From positions 2,489,501 to 2,553,500 of the forward strand of contig NC_083673.1 of assembly GCF_030384665.1 (NCBI RefSeq): a stretch of DNA of 64,000 nt, written 5' to 3'. The DNA comes from Lodderomyces elongisporus. Lineage: Eukaryota; Ascomycota; Pichiomycetes; Serinales; Debaryomycetaceae. The notes below the pieces were generated by a model, which was not told where the DNA came from, ran no database searches, and worked only from the letters and a program-made list of their open reading frames with translations. The translations under genes and the position numbers were made by a program. Positions 29,858 to 46,058 of this stretch are shown one piece after another (positions within the stretch are counted from its first letter, which is position 1; every line of letters starts with the position of its first letter).

Positions 29858-30634
29858 CAAAGGTATATGGCGTGTACTCTTTGTTTCGATTTGTATTCTA
29901 TTGTTCTCTCCCGAGATTCCGAAAAGCGCATTTGCTTAAAAAACAGAAATTTTTTTTTTTGTTTTGGTTTGTCACTTCTTGTGTCATATACGATTCATGG
30001 GCTATGTGGGTGACGCAACAGCATCATTAGTACATTTTTAATCCTTTTTTTTGTTTTTTTTTGTTCCTTCACGTTCTCTTTCTCTCTGTAATATTTCTTT
30101 TTCTGGCAAGTACGCGATCTCGGTAATGAGTGAAAAAAAATACTTCAAGAGCTTCGATTAGATGTTTGGTTGCAGCCACACCAAACCAAATAAAAGAAAA
30201 GGGATTTGTTCATCATAGTTTTGAGGTTTAAAAAAGAAATATCAGGTTACGTTGAATGGGAATTGCCAAAAAAAAAATGTGAAATGAAAATCATGAGTAT
30301 TCAAGCCCGTTATCTATGTATAAAGGGGGAAAAAAAATAAAAAAAGAATCAAGACTATAACTAAACCAATGTAACAAGGTTAACTTTAGGAATATATGTA
30401 TAAAAAACAGGCATACAAAGCTTTAGCAACACCAGAAAACAAATCAGCTCTAGTTTAACTCCGGTTCACTCCGTTTCGCTTTATTCCATCATAGCGTCTC
30501 TTTCTTTTGTTCTCAAAACTTATTCATCTAAAAGAAGAAAAAAAAATGTCAAAAAAAAAAAATAGGAAATTATTTATCAGTGCATTTTGCTATTAAATTG
30601 TTGTTATTGTTGATAATGACACTGAAAGCATATA

Positions 30635-31276
30635 TTATAATGCTGTAGTCAACCATTTTCTATAATTATGTGAGGTTGAGTTTAACAAGTCATTGCTGGT
30701 GGATTTAGAAACAGAAGACAGACTATTACTACTGCTGTTGCTGTTACTGTTACTGTTACCACTACCACTATTTGTTTCTTTGGTATAGTTGATATTTGAC
30801 TTGACAGAGTAGTTCAAGTCAAAATAATTCAAGTCATAGTAATCATCAGTAGTTTCCACCTCCACCTCCTGGTTTAACATAAATGGTGAGGCAGTGGTAT
30901 GATCGGGATATAGTGCTTGGTTATTGTGTTCTTGTTGGATCTGAAGCTGAAGCTGTTGCTGGAGTTGTAGTTGGTGGTATAATGCAGGTGTGAGCAAGGG
31001 CGACACGAGTTCCGACAGTTGAGTAAACTCATTAGATCGGCTCAGTAGGAGGTTGGAAGTCGATGTGTTTGATGATGTAGATGGCTGCTTGTGGTGGTGG
31101 TTATAGATATTCAGACTAATTATATTATCATTGTTGTTATTACTACTGTTGATGTTGAGGCTATTCAGTGATTGTTGCAATTCAATCAATTTACACTCTT
31201 CTGAGCAGTAGACGGAGCTTGTTTGACACAACTTGTCGCAGTGGATGCAGTAGTTATTGAATGCAAAGTCAGACAT
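30635..31276 (-). CDS. Ecl1-type (life-span regulatory factor) zinc protein
   Basis: A 213-residue protein with an N-terminal cysteine motif, C10-x2-C13 with CDKLC, then VYCSEECK (C24, C28). This is the pattern of the Ecl1 family, first defined in fission yeast as extenders of chronological life span and linked to zinc and sulphur starvation responses. The remainder is disordered: Asn/Ser/Gln repeats, a short LVSPLLTPALYHQ segment and a conserved-looking C-terminus HNYRKWLTTAL. From memory, a C. albicans homologue in the same neighbourhood is under iron-regulator control; unverified. The ATG at 31276 sits directly before the cysteine motif. It is isolated in the gene-poor tract, with 5.5 kb of non-coding DNA upstream. 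Confidence 0.72.
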   Translation of the reverse strand: MSDFAFNNYCIHCDKLCQTSSVYCSEECKLIELQQSLNSLNINSSNNNNDNIISLNIYNHHHKQPSTSSNTSTSNLLLSRSNEFTQLSELVSPLLTPALYHQLQLQQQLQLQIQQEHNNQALYPDHTTASPFMLNQEVEVETTDDYYDLNYFDLNYSVKSNINYTKETNSGSGNSNSNSNSSSNSLSSVSKSTSNDLLNSTSHNYRKWLTTAL

Positions 31277-36791
<5,515 letters not shown>

Positions 36792-37379
36792 TTACACATT
36801 CTTATACTTGTACTTTAGTTTGCCCAACTCTTCTACTGCTGAGTCCATCAGTTCATACCAATATCGAAACAAGTAGGGCATTGCAAAATCAAACCAGGTC
36901 AATATGGCATAATAGTAAACTTTTATATTTGTTAAATCTATCCATGTGACTTGTAGCATTAGCAATATATTAACAATCATGAGCCATTTCTTCCATTTGC
37001 GCAACTCCAGGATTTTAAAAGTGCCAATAAGATTAATGGATATAGATAGGAGGAGTAGTAGTAGTAGTTGGGGCAATAGAAGCAGTGTGTTGGATTGTAC
37101 TTCTTTTGGGTGGAGTTTAAATATGTGTAGGGCAATAATGGCTATGATTTGTATAATGTACAAGTATATTAGTGATTTCCTAGACTTTTCATATTGGGCA
37201 TAATTGTACTTGTTGAGTTCATTGATGTATTCAATCTGGTCGTCTTCGTCTAGTAGTGTTGAAGATGATTGATCAATTATTAGTTTGTCGAATTTACGTA
37301 ACCGACTGGAGCTTGTACTTGTATTGGCACTTGTGTTGGTGCTTGCACTCTTGTTTGAGACACCATTGATCTTTCCCAT
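36792..37379 (-). CDS. Predicted four-helix membrane protein, function unknown
   Basis: I do not recognise a family. The 195-residue product has a disordered Ser/Thr-rich N-terminus (about 1-30), an acidic charged stretch with EYINELNKYNYAQYEKSRK (about 48-67), then four hydrophobic segments at about 69-89, 97-123, 132-150 and 155-172. It ends in a polar tail (ELGKLKYKYKNV). The well-formed alternation of charged loops and helices, the initiating Met and the absence of homopolymer-derived sequence argue for a real gene. There is no cleavable signal peptide, and the Lys-rich C-terminus would suit an ER membrane protein. It shares a 4.1-kb divergent region with MSB2. A cross-species alignment would show whether it is conserved. 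Confidence 0.68.
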   Translation of the reverse strand: MGKINGVSNKSASTNTSANTSTSSSRLRKFDKLIIDQSSSTLLDEDDQIEYINELNKYNYAQYEKSRKSLIYLYIIQIIAIIALHIFKLHPKEVQSNTLLLLPQLLLLLLLSISINLIGTFKILELRKWKKWLMIVNILLMLQVTWIDLTNIKVYYYAILTWFDFAMPYLFRYWYELMDSAVEELGKLKYKYKNV

Positions 37380-38242
37380 TGTCGAAGAAGAATTCTTGTT
37401 TTTTCTTTCTTTTTCTTTTTCTTGTTGTTAAAAGTGGGGTTTTTATCTCTTCTCAGTAGATATGATAAGTTTAGTCAACTTTGGTATATAATTAAATTGG
37501 TGAGGTTGGGTAAAGTGTGTGTGTGGGGGGGGGGAAGAGCTGGTTAGGATGAAAGCAATGCGTGATCTGTAAATTACAATAATTTGTTGTTGTTGTCATG
37601 ATTTTTTTTTTCCTCTGGTATTTGATATATGATTACTCTATTCACTCTAATTTCTACAATTATTTCTGCGACATATAAAGAATTGCGCTTTGAGCAATAT
37701 TGCAAATAAGTAACAATCTATTTAAATTGGTAGTGCCCATATATGATATGATATGATATGATATGATATGGTATGGTATAAATCTGCTTTTTAATACTTT
37801 AAGTGACATTGAAAATAGAAATCAAAATGCGGCTGTTGCAGTTTTTGCGTTGCAAACTGTATAGGTGTCCTCTACTTGAACTTGTGTGAATGGCTCATTC
37901 CTAATTAAAGGCAAGAAATGTTGATAAAGTTGAACTTGTTGAACTTGTTAAAAAAGCTGGAAAAGTATAAAGCGTCGTCTACACGATAATTTTCTGTCTG
38001 CATAAAAAACAGACACTGACAATTATACAGAAACAATAATAAAAATAAAAATATAAAAATATTTAAAAAGTGATTTGGTACGTGTGCAACGCCAATCTCT
38101 GAAACAAATTCTTTGTTTACTCTTTCTAAGTTTGTCCTCGCAACAAACAGAATTTGGGCAGAAAAAAAAAATAATATTAGAAAGGATTGAGATTGAGACA
38201 TAGGTTTTGTATTAGAAACAATAGCACGTGCAAAACAAACAG

Positions 38243-38275
<33 letters not shown>

Positions 38276-41200
38276 ACATATATACATTTATTGAAAAGAC
38301 AAAGCTAATGTTGAGTATAACGTGTTGTTGTCAATTGCCTTGTTTCTGTGTTTGTACACCAATACAGTTGTAAACAGACCAATTTACCTGTATAATGTTC
38401 TTTCTCTCTCTCTCAATTGATTCTGATTCTAGACTTTACATTGTTTACACGATAAATAAGTGAAGACATCTCTTTTCTTTTTTTTTTCTTTTTTTTCCTT
38501 TTTTCACACTGATTTGATTTGGTCCTTGTAAAAGTATTGGTTCACTAGAAATGATGATAATAAGCATAACAAAAGCGAAAAAAAAAAATTAAATAAAATT
38601 GAGAGGTTTGTAAATAAGCATTTGGCATTAGCTGATTTACAAGGCTTGGTTAGAATATATATATAAAAATATAAAAATAAAAATAAAAATAAACTTCGAC
38701 CCTTTCGTCGCGGTGAAAACTTTTCATAACTCCTTTTTACACCTTATTACACTTTTTACACCTTTTTACTCCTCTTTTTCCTTCCTTTTTTTGGTCTTTG
38801 GGTCAAAAAGAGGTTGCTATATCGTCAATTGCTAAACATCTGAAAATGGCTTTCTTTTTTCTTCTTCTTCTTCTTTTATTGTACTTGCACTTTTAAAAAA
38901 AGAATTGGGTTCCTCTTCTCACACTACTCTCTATATGGGGTTGTAATCTTCTACATTCATGATCATATACAATCATTTTCATCATTTCCTCTTCTGTTTT
39001 ATTTTATTTTTATTTTATGTATATATATCCCATCATCCACTTGGTTGCTTGAAAAGGGCGGGACATGCGCAGTTGGAGTGACACAGTGATGAGCAATATT
39101 TCCAAAAGAATTTACTGGCAAGTGAGGGGAATATTTTACGTATATAGACTATTATTACTATTGTAGACTGCAAATCTCATACACTGCAACATCGTTAGAC
39201 TCTAGTGACTCTCTATCCATTAAGAGACGAGATCATTGACTCACCCACTCACTTCCACACACTTCCCCACCTCACCCACTTCAAGTTTCAAGCAATATTC
39301 GTTGTACAAGTCACGTACACTCTAGATGTGTGTATCAGATTCAGATTAAGATTCAGATTCTGTTGGGACGAGCACTAAAATCCATCTTTATTTTTTTTTC
39401 TTCTTCCTTTTCCTTTTCTTCTTCTTCTTCTACATTGGACTACAGTCTCAGTGGTATGTTCCTTCTCATTTGACACACTTTTTTGGCGCCTTTCAAAAAC
39501 TCTTTTAAGTTCTTTCTCTCTTTTTTCTTCTTCTTCTTCTTCCATTTTCATTTCGAGTTATAGACACACACACACACACACAGGGTGTGTGTGTCTGTAT
39601 ATATGTGTTTCAGAAGAGAATGATAATATCCACGCCTTGTCCCAAAAGAGAAAAACAGAATCACAGGAATGGGGGGTTTCTCTTTTCTCCCACGTTTTGT
39701 GTAACTTGTATTACTCGTGTTGGATTTGTCGGTCTGAATTTTAGACGCGACATGTTTTGTCTGTCCATTTTCTGTTGATTTACTTCTAGAACTGAATTGT
39801 AGATCTCTCTTAACAGAAGAAATAGAAAGTAGAACAAAAGAAAAAGAAAAGCAAAACAGGACAAAGGAGAACACTCTGAGTCTAATAGTGAACAGGTAAC
39901 ATATGGAGACTACTTTGAATGATTGCAATTGAATTTAATATTTCTTACTATTTGTAGACGTTTCAAAAAAAAAAAAAAAGCAAATTGAAAGGAAAATAAA
40001 ATAATAAAGTGTTCTTGTTGCGTAATTGTAAAGTCAGAGGTTAAATAAGACACTGTAATGACGAAAAAGAAGAGAAAAAAAGAAGTTGTTTATACTCATA
40101 CACACTACTGTGTCAGTGTCTGTTTCAAAAAAGTGGTACAAAAGCAGAAAAACAACAACAAATAAAAGAATACATAGAATTGTTAACAGACAATTTTTGA
40201 AAAAAAAAAGAAATATAAAATGTTATTACACAAAATAAGGTATTAGTTGTTTATTGTATTATAGGCTTATTGAAAACACTTTTACTACCCCCCTCCTTCT
40301 CCTCCCTTCCCCCGTTGCTCCTAAGTAAATTATTATAAGCACACTAATTACTCTTCTTACACACACAAAACACCTCTCTTTTTTTGCTTTGTTTAGTTAG
40401 GATCAGCCATATATACTCAGTACAATTTTTTTATTACTTTTTCTTTTTTTTTTTACTTAATTTTAATTTTTTTTAATTTTTTTACATTGTTACATCCTTT
40501 GACGAAGCCAAAAATATTCTCAAACAACAACAACAACAACAAATTAAGAACAATAACAACAATACGACTACTGCAACCACCACCACCATCATCATCACTA
40601 ACTACTTCCACCTACCAAAAAAAAAAATTATCACTTGATCAACACATTTTGCTTCACCTGTTTCTTTGTTGTCCTTTTTCCTTTCCATTCTTTTTCCTCT
40701 TCACTTTCACTTTTCACTTTAATTTTTTCTATCTTTTCTTTTTTACAACCATCTTCATCTTTATCCTCAACTTCAACTTCACAAACCATCCAATCCCTAA
40801 CTTCATCTTCATCAAATATACCCTTTCCTTTCCTCAACTACTAAACTAAACAAAAGTGAAGAGATTCCAAACTATACCACCACAAACAGAAGAGAAGAAA
40901 CTTTAGCAACTAAAACTTGCACATAAATAAAGCAAATCAAACAACCACCCAAACAACCAACCAATTAACATAGAAACAAAACAACGGAAAAGGATAAAGT
41001 ATTTTTTAAAAAAAAAGGAAATTTAGAAACGAAAGGCATCTCCTAAAGAACTTGAAATATAAGTCTGTCTAAGGTGGGTTATATAACCAGATATTTTGCC
41101 TCATCTATTTTAAATACATTACAACAAGAGACATTGACAGTGGAGTCAAAACCTTTTACCAACTATTCATTTAAAATACTATAAACAAAACAGTTATACA

Positions 41201-41457
41201 AATAAAGACTAGACAGTCTTTTGCACTGCAGTTTGTTTTGACTTTTTAAGTGACACCATTCATATTCATTCATATTCATTCGTTTTTTTATTAGGATAAA
41301 CTATACAGCCTAGAGCAAAACAACTCCTACTACATCCAATCTTTATTTTCTTTATTTTTTTTTTTAATTTTTGTACATCAGTACCAACTACATTCATTCT
41401 TTATTTATTATATTCTTTCCAACTGCAATCACTTTTTGCCCCAAATTCACTAAAACA
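37380..41457. promoter_or_regulatory. Long divergent region between the membrane-protein gene and MSB2 (4.1 kb)
   Basis: No supported gene. It contains six ATATG units plus two GTATG units (37741-37780), a GTT/AAC run near 38247-38273, CACGTG at 38225-38230, and a (CA)n/(TG)n inverted repeat at about 39563-39597. Long CT-rich stretches run from 39390 to 39545. From about 40510 to MSB2 the plus strand is rich in CAA, CCA and A runs with few G, as in yeast 5' leaders, so MSB2 may have a leader close to 1 kb. Morphogenesis and cell-wall regulators in Candida often have such long upstream regions (general knowledge). Confidence 0.5.
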
Positions 41458-44400
41458 ATGAAAATCAGACACATTAACCAGAGCTTAGCCTCTATTTCCT
41501 CCTTATCCCTCCTTTTAATAATTCTTGCTACAGCTGAAGCGTTGAAATTACCACAACAGCCGCAGAAAAAAGTGAGCCAATTATACCACGCCAAAAGAGA
41601 CGAATTTATTGATCGTGCTCAAAACTTTGTAAATGAAGTATTTGGCTATGGCAATAGCACTGGTACTGGTACTAGCACTAACACTGGAGACACACGAACA
41701 GAATCAACACAGCTTGTAGAATTATCCTCATCATCAAGTGACTTTGCTACAACTCCAACTTCCACAGCAGTTTCAAACAAGCAAGACAAATCGTCAGCAA
41801 ATGATGATAACACCTCAGTGTATCAATCGAGCACTGCGACTACCGACACACCTTCAACACAACAAGAATATGTTGATACAAATACCCCTACAGTGATATC
41901 AAGTACCCCAGCCGAGGAAACAACATCAAGTTTTGTACAGCAGCAGCAACAACAACAACAACAACAACAACAACAGCAAAGCTCAGCAGTTGGTACTAGC
42001 ACACCAGCTCAAGTTGCAGCATCATCTTCGACCCCAATAGCACAACTGCTGGCGGCACAAACTTCAGAGGCAGCAACTTCATCAGAAGCTTTCGCCGCTG
42101 CTCAACAGAGCTCAGCAGCAACTACAAGTACAAATGAGAGTGCAAATCAAAATGCTAATGCAGATCCTGCATCATCAGCAGCACAATCTCCTACAAGTGA
42201 CCAGCAAACTGATGCTCAAACAAGCAGTGAGCTGCCAGCACAGCCACAAGTATCTGCTGCCAGTAACAACAATGATTCCGGAGCACAAGCAGCTCCGCTG
42301 TCGTCATCGTTTTCATCAGTGTCAACCACACCTGCGGCAGCTAGAACTGCAAATAGCGCATCAACTTTTGAATCTGCTTCTGCTTCCACTGCTTCTGTTT
42401 CCCCATCAACTACAGACTTGGCTAGCCCAGTAGCAACTGCATTACTGACAGACAACACTCCATCTCAGTCATCATCATCAGCTGCAGCTGCATCATCATC
42501 ATCATCCTTGCTGCCCTCTGCTTCTCAAGAAACCAGTTTGGCCAGTAAAGATCTGACAACACCAGTTGGAACTGACGCATCTGCTCAAGCTTCACAATCA
42601 TCAAGTGTAAGCGCATCTTCAAATGAGGAATCACAATTGGTGGAACCAACGACCTTGTCGTTAGCTTCATCATCATCATCACCACCTGCAAGTGATGTTG
42701 ATGCAAGCGATTCTGCCTCACTGAGCAGTGCATCTTCTTTAGACGCTGCATCACTGCAAAGTTCCTCCACTTTATTAGCTTCCAACACTGCTGCAATCGA
42801 TCAATCAACTGTAGCAACTGACTCGAGTGCGTCAGATGCTGATACTACTTCTGTTGCTTCTGCTTCCACTGCTTCTGCTTTGAATTCTAACTCTGATGGT
42901 ACTGTTGGTCAGACTGAAAATGTCCTGGACAGTGTTACCGATTCTGCATCGACATCAAATAGTGATCCAGATGCTTCATCTTCGGCATATACTTCATTTG
43001 CTTCGGCTTCTCAGGAATCTATTGCCTCTGATTCAACGTCGTCCAATTCACCAACTGATTCTAGTGCAACTGTTTCGGATAGTTCAAACACTCTGTACGC
43101 ACCAGTCGTCACTGGTTCAGAGCCAGTGACTGCATCAACGTCTTCATTTGCACAATCCGACGATGTATCTTCGCCGTTATCATCGTCTCTGTCAACGTCA
43201 GTGCAAATTACCCCAGACATCTTGACTTTATCAACCGCGTCTGATAGTTTGCAATCTTCTAGCACTCTGTCTCCAGCCCCAACTGAATTGGCAAGTGCAT
43301 CTGACTTTACCGACTTTGCCTCAGGAAGCTCCAATACAACGGATGGCTCAGCTGCTTCTACTTTGGTTGACTCACAAGGAACTGATGTCGCCTCTAGTCA
43401 ATTTCCATCCAGTTCAAGTATCATCACAGATAGCGGAGCATCTATTGCTTCAAGCACATATATACCCGTGGTGTCCGAAGCAGCATCATCATCATCATCA
43501 TCCTCAGAATTGGAAACAATTGGATCTTCAACTGCAGACGCATCACCATCAAGTTTTGCGTCCCAATCACAACCAATCATCACTGATGTGGGCTCATCAG
43601 CTATTGACTCTGCAAGTTTATCTACTGATGCAACCGAACCTATAGTGAGTGCTTCTCATACCCAAATCATTTCATCAAGTGAAATTTTGGCGTCATCTGA
43701 GCCTAGCTCAATAGAACCATCATCATTAACAGAACCCATTCCAATAGAGTCAGAGAGAGTTTCACCTACCTTTGAAAGTTTAGTATCAGGTTCTACTGAA
43801 TCGATATCAACTCCTGTGGTTTCATCAGCAGAACCAACATTAGTATCCGAATCCTCATCAGCTTTACCAGTTTCTGATCAAACCGAGCCAGTGATTACAA
43901 GTAATTTATCACCGGAACCATCACCATCACCATCACCAGAATCATCACCATCATCATCATTACCCTTGGCAAACCCTGTAACTGAGTCAGTGTTGTCTTC
44001 TTCGGCCGAGACTTCTCTTGTTGAACCTTCACCTGCTGATGTCAGCTCGCAAATTCCCCCATCTTCTTCTGAAGTTCTTAGTTCCTTGAGCGAAGCTACA
44101 GCAACACAAACACCCTTGGCAGCAACAGAGTCCTCAGAATCATTGACTTTGTCTTCTGCTGATGTTGCAGTCACACCTATTCAATCTACTTCGATTACTG
44201 CACCTTCAAGTGCCGAATCCGAAGTACCAACTGGGGCATTAAGCGAAACGTCAACTGCAGTCTCCGAAGAAGGTCTCACTGCATCAGCTCCACCCGCAAC
44301 AACTACTACGCCATCTTCATTAGCAATAGTACCCTCCTCTTCTGGAATTACAGATGTTGGTGTTGAATCGAGTGGTGAACCAAGTTCTGTAACTAGCTCC

Positions 44401-45600
44401 CCTTCCAGCTCAGCAGCTAGTGGTGCATTGGGTGTAACTGATGAGACATCAATAGCCTCTGAAGCTCCAACATCCGATGCACCAATTGTGGGCTCCACTT
44501 CTTCATTCACATCTGGAGCTCCTACAGTAGCAAAGTCTGGTGCCACTTCGGCTCCACCAGATACAGTGGGACCTTCATCATCGTCGGCTGCATCTGTTAC
44601 TCCAACTCCAGCTCCAGCTCCAATATCTAGTGCTACAAGCTCCAATTGGTTGCCTTCTTCGCTTGTTATTGCACTGACTTCATCTAATGATCCTGATAAA
44701 ACATCACAGAACGAATCTGCTACTCCAACCCCTGAAAACACCTCTGGTTTACCCAAGGCAATCACGGCAGAAGCTACCAGCGCACCAAAAGAAGGATACA
44801 CTCTTATCACTGTTGGTTTTAAGTCTGCATTGAACTACCCTTTTGTTGTAAACAATACAGTCACATCTGCACAAATATTTTCGTTCTTGCCTGGTGTTTT
44901 GCAATATCCATTTGGTAATGCCGAAACCTATGACAATGTAACTGTTAGTCAGTTGATTCCATATCAAGCATCAAACATTGACTATACAATCACAGTTGCC
45001 GAAGTTTATTTCCCACAAAAAAGCATTAGTGCATTGAGCAATTATATCAGTGACACAGGATCACAGCTCTACAAAAACCCCGATGGAACTCAAAACACTT
45101 TGGCATCTTTGATTGATAGTAGGATACCCTTGACTGGATTGGCTGAGACAACTCAACAATCGAGTGGCTCTTCATCGGGAAGCAACAGTTCGCCTGTGAA
45201 CCCCAACGGGTCTATGGATGCTGTATTTTCTGGAACAAAAGTCACTGATAAGGGCCGAATTGCGGGCATCACAGTTGGTGCTGCATCTGGATGTCTTGTT
45301 TACATGAGCTTAATGGTGCTTTTGTTTAGAAAATTCAGGAAAAACAACAAGAATTTAGAGTTGCCATTAACGGATTCAGAATCAAGCTTTGGAATGTCAT
45401 CGGACGACTATTCTTCATATTCAAATGAAAGTGGTTCTGGTTTCTCAGCAATTTTTGCTAGACTCAATAATAATAGTAACAGCAATAGTAATGGTACCCT
45501 GCCAGCTGGAAGTCCTACGCACCCACACATGTCCCAAGTCAGAGCTGGAAACATCTCTCAACCAGTGCAAGCATCAAATTCTTTAGGTTGGTACAGTTGA
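41458..45600 (+). CDS. MSB2: Msb2-type signalling mucin
   Basis: A 1380-residue single-pass mucin that senses wall and osmotic stress and feeds the Sho1/Cdc42 branch of MAP-kinase signalling. The start at 41458 gives a clean signal peptide (about 1-28, ending ATAEA); an in-frame ATG 29 codons upstream would bury it. A huge Ser/Thr/Ala/Pro region (about 60-1100, with a 14-Gln tract near 162-175) is the O-glycosylated mucin domain. The conserved extracellular Msb2 domain spans about 1112-1228 (TLITVGFKSALNYPFVVNN, IFSFLPGVLQYPFG, VYFPQKSI). A membrane helix follows at about 1267-1290 (ITVGAASGCLVYMSLMVLLF), then a basic juxtamembrane stretch and a 90-residue cytoplasmic tail. At least a dozen in-frame CTG codons in the mucin part would read as Ser. 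Confidence 0.9.
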   Translation: MKIRHINQSLASISSLSLLLIILATAEALKLPQQPQKKVSQLYHAKRDEFIDRAQNFVNEVFGYGNSTGTGTSTNTGDTRTESTQLVELSSSSSDFATTPTSTAVSNKQDKSSANDDNTSVYQSSTATTDTPSTQQEYVDTNTPTVISSTPAEETTSSFVQQQQQQQQQQQQQQSSAVGTSTPAQVAASSSTPIAQLLAAQTSEAATSSEAFAAAQQSSAATTSTNESANQNANADPASSAAQSPTSDQQTDAQTSSELPAQPQVSAASNNNDSGAQAAPLSSSFSSVSTTPAAARTANSASTFESASASTASVSPSTTDLASPVATALLTDNTPSQSSSSAAAASSSSSLLPSASQETSLASKDLTTPVGTDASAQASQSSSVSASSNEESQLVEPTTLSLASSSSSPPASDVDASDSASLSSASSLDAASLQSSSTLLASNTAAIDQSTVATDSSASDADTTSVASASTASALNSNSDGTVGQTENVLDSVTDSASTSNSDPDASSSAYTSFASASQESIASDSTSSNSPTDSSATVSDSSNTLYAPVVTGSEPVTASTSSFAQSDDVSSPLSSSLSTSVQITPDILTLSTASDSLQSSSTLSPAPTELASASDFTDFASGSSNTTDGSAASTLVDSQGTDVASSQFPSSSSIITDSGASIASSTYIPVVSEAASSSSSSSELETIGSSTADASPSSFASQSQPIITDVGSSAIDSASLSTDATEPIVSASHTQIISSSEILASSEPSSIEPSSLTEPIPIESERVSPTFESLVSGSTESISTPVVSSAEPTLVSESSSALPVSDQTEPVITSNLSPEPSPSPSPESSPSSSLPLANPVTESVLSSSAETSLVEPSPADVSSQIPPSSSEVLSSLSEATATQTPLAATESSESLTLSSADVAVTPIQSTSITAPSSAESEVPTGALSETSTAVSEEGLTASAPPATTTTPSSLAIVPSSSGITDVGVESSGEPSSVTSSPSSSAASGALGVTDETSIASEAPTSDAPIVGSTSSFTSGAPTVAKSGATSAPPDTVGPSSSSAASVTPTPAPAPISSATSSNWLPSSLVIALTSSNDPDKTSQNESATPTPENTSGLPKAITAEATSAPKEGYTLITVGFKSALNYPFVVNNTVTSAQIFSFLPGVLQYPFGNAETYDNVTVSQLIPYQASNIDYTITVAEVYFPQKSISALSNYISDTGSQLYKNPDGTQNTLASLIDSRIPLTGLAETTQQSSGSSSGSNSSPVNPNGSMDAVFSGTKVTDKGRIAGITVGAASGCLVYMSLMVLLFRKFRKNNKNLELPLTDSESSFGMSSDDYSSYSNESGSGFSAIFARLNNNSNSNSNGTLPAGSPTHPHMSQVRAGNISQPVQASNSLGWYS

Positions 45601-46058
45601 AAGAAGCATTGATAATGATGATGATGATGGATGGATGGATGGATGGAGAGTTATATTCTACGGCTAATCTTCTACAAATGCATTAGGCATTATCCTGTGA
45701 AACGTTTTGAAATTTTCTTTTTCCTTTTCTGATTCGTTTTTTTTTTTCTCCCCGTTTTCAATGACAAAACATTACAAAACAAGAAAGAGAAGAAGAAAAA
45801 TTAAGAAACTGAAGAAACGGAAATCTAAAGACCACAGCTTTTCTATTATTCTTTTTTTTTTTATTTCTCATTTTTTTGATACCATTGGATTGAAGCAAAA
45901 AAAATTTAACAACTAAACAAATTTTTCTTTCATCTATTATTAGAATTTTTACATATATATATAATATTTTTTTCTATATAAATTCTTTGTTTTTGTTTTT
46001 GTATATTTATAAATATAATATTTAGACATTTAATCCGTGGAGTACCCTCAATTCCTCT
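45601..46058. other. Convergent 3' region of MSB2 and SNU71
   Basis: No gene. A (GATG)n / (GATGGATG)n repeat occupies about 45612-45646 directly after the MSB2 stop. The rest is AT-rich with poly-T runs and TATA repeats (45951-46020). Confidence 0.45.

Larger units (their letters stand above)
27226..30634. other. Gene-free region between MRPL31 and the Ecl1-like gene (3.4 kb)
   Basis: No supported gene on either strand; open frames are short and dominated by Phe, Lys or Asn runs from poly-T/poly-A. It holds (TA)n runs (near 27590-27615 and 28680-28706), two CACGTG hexamers 12 bp apart (28287-28292 and 28299-28304) inside GACACGTGCAAGTGCACGTG, another CACGTG at 29772-29777, and a 23-G homopolymer at 29835-29857. 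No tRNA-like B box was found. The first few hundred bases must contain the MRPL31 promoter. What the remainder does cannot be told from sequence. Confidence 0.5.

Noticed and set aside
29594..30013. Open frames with Pro-rich or Gly-rich runs around the G23 tract
   Set aside because: They are translations of the homopolymer on both strands and have no other protein-like features.
41371..41457. Upstream ATG as the MSB2 start
   Set aside because: It would add 29 residues before an excellent signal peptide; the ATG at 41458 places that peptide at the N-terminus.
44181..44810. 209-residue minus-strand open frame in MSB2
   Set aside because: It is the antisense shadow of the Ser/Thr/Pro mucin region; no independent promoter or domain is evident.
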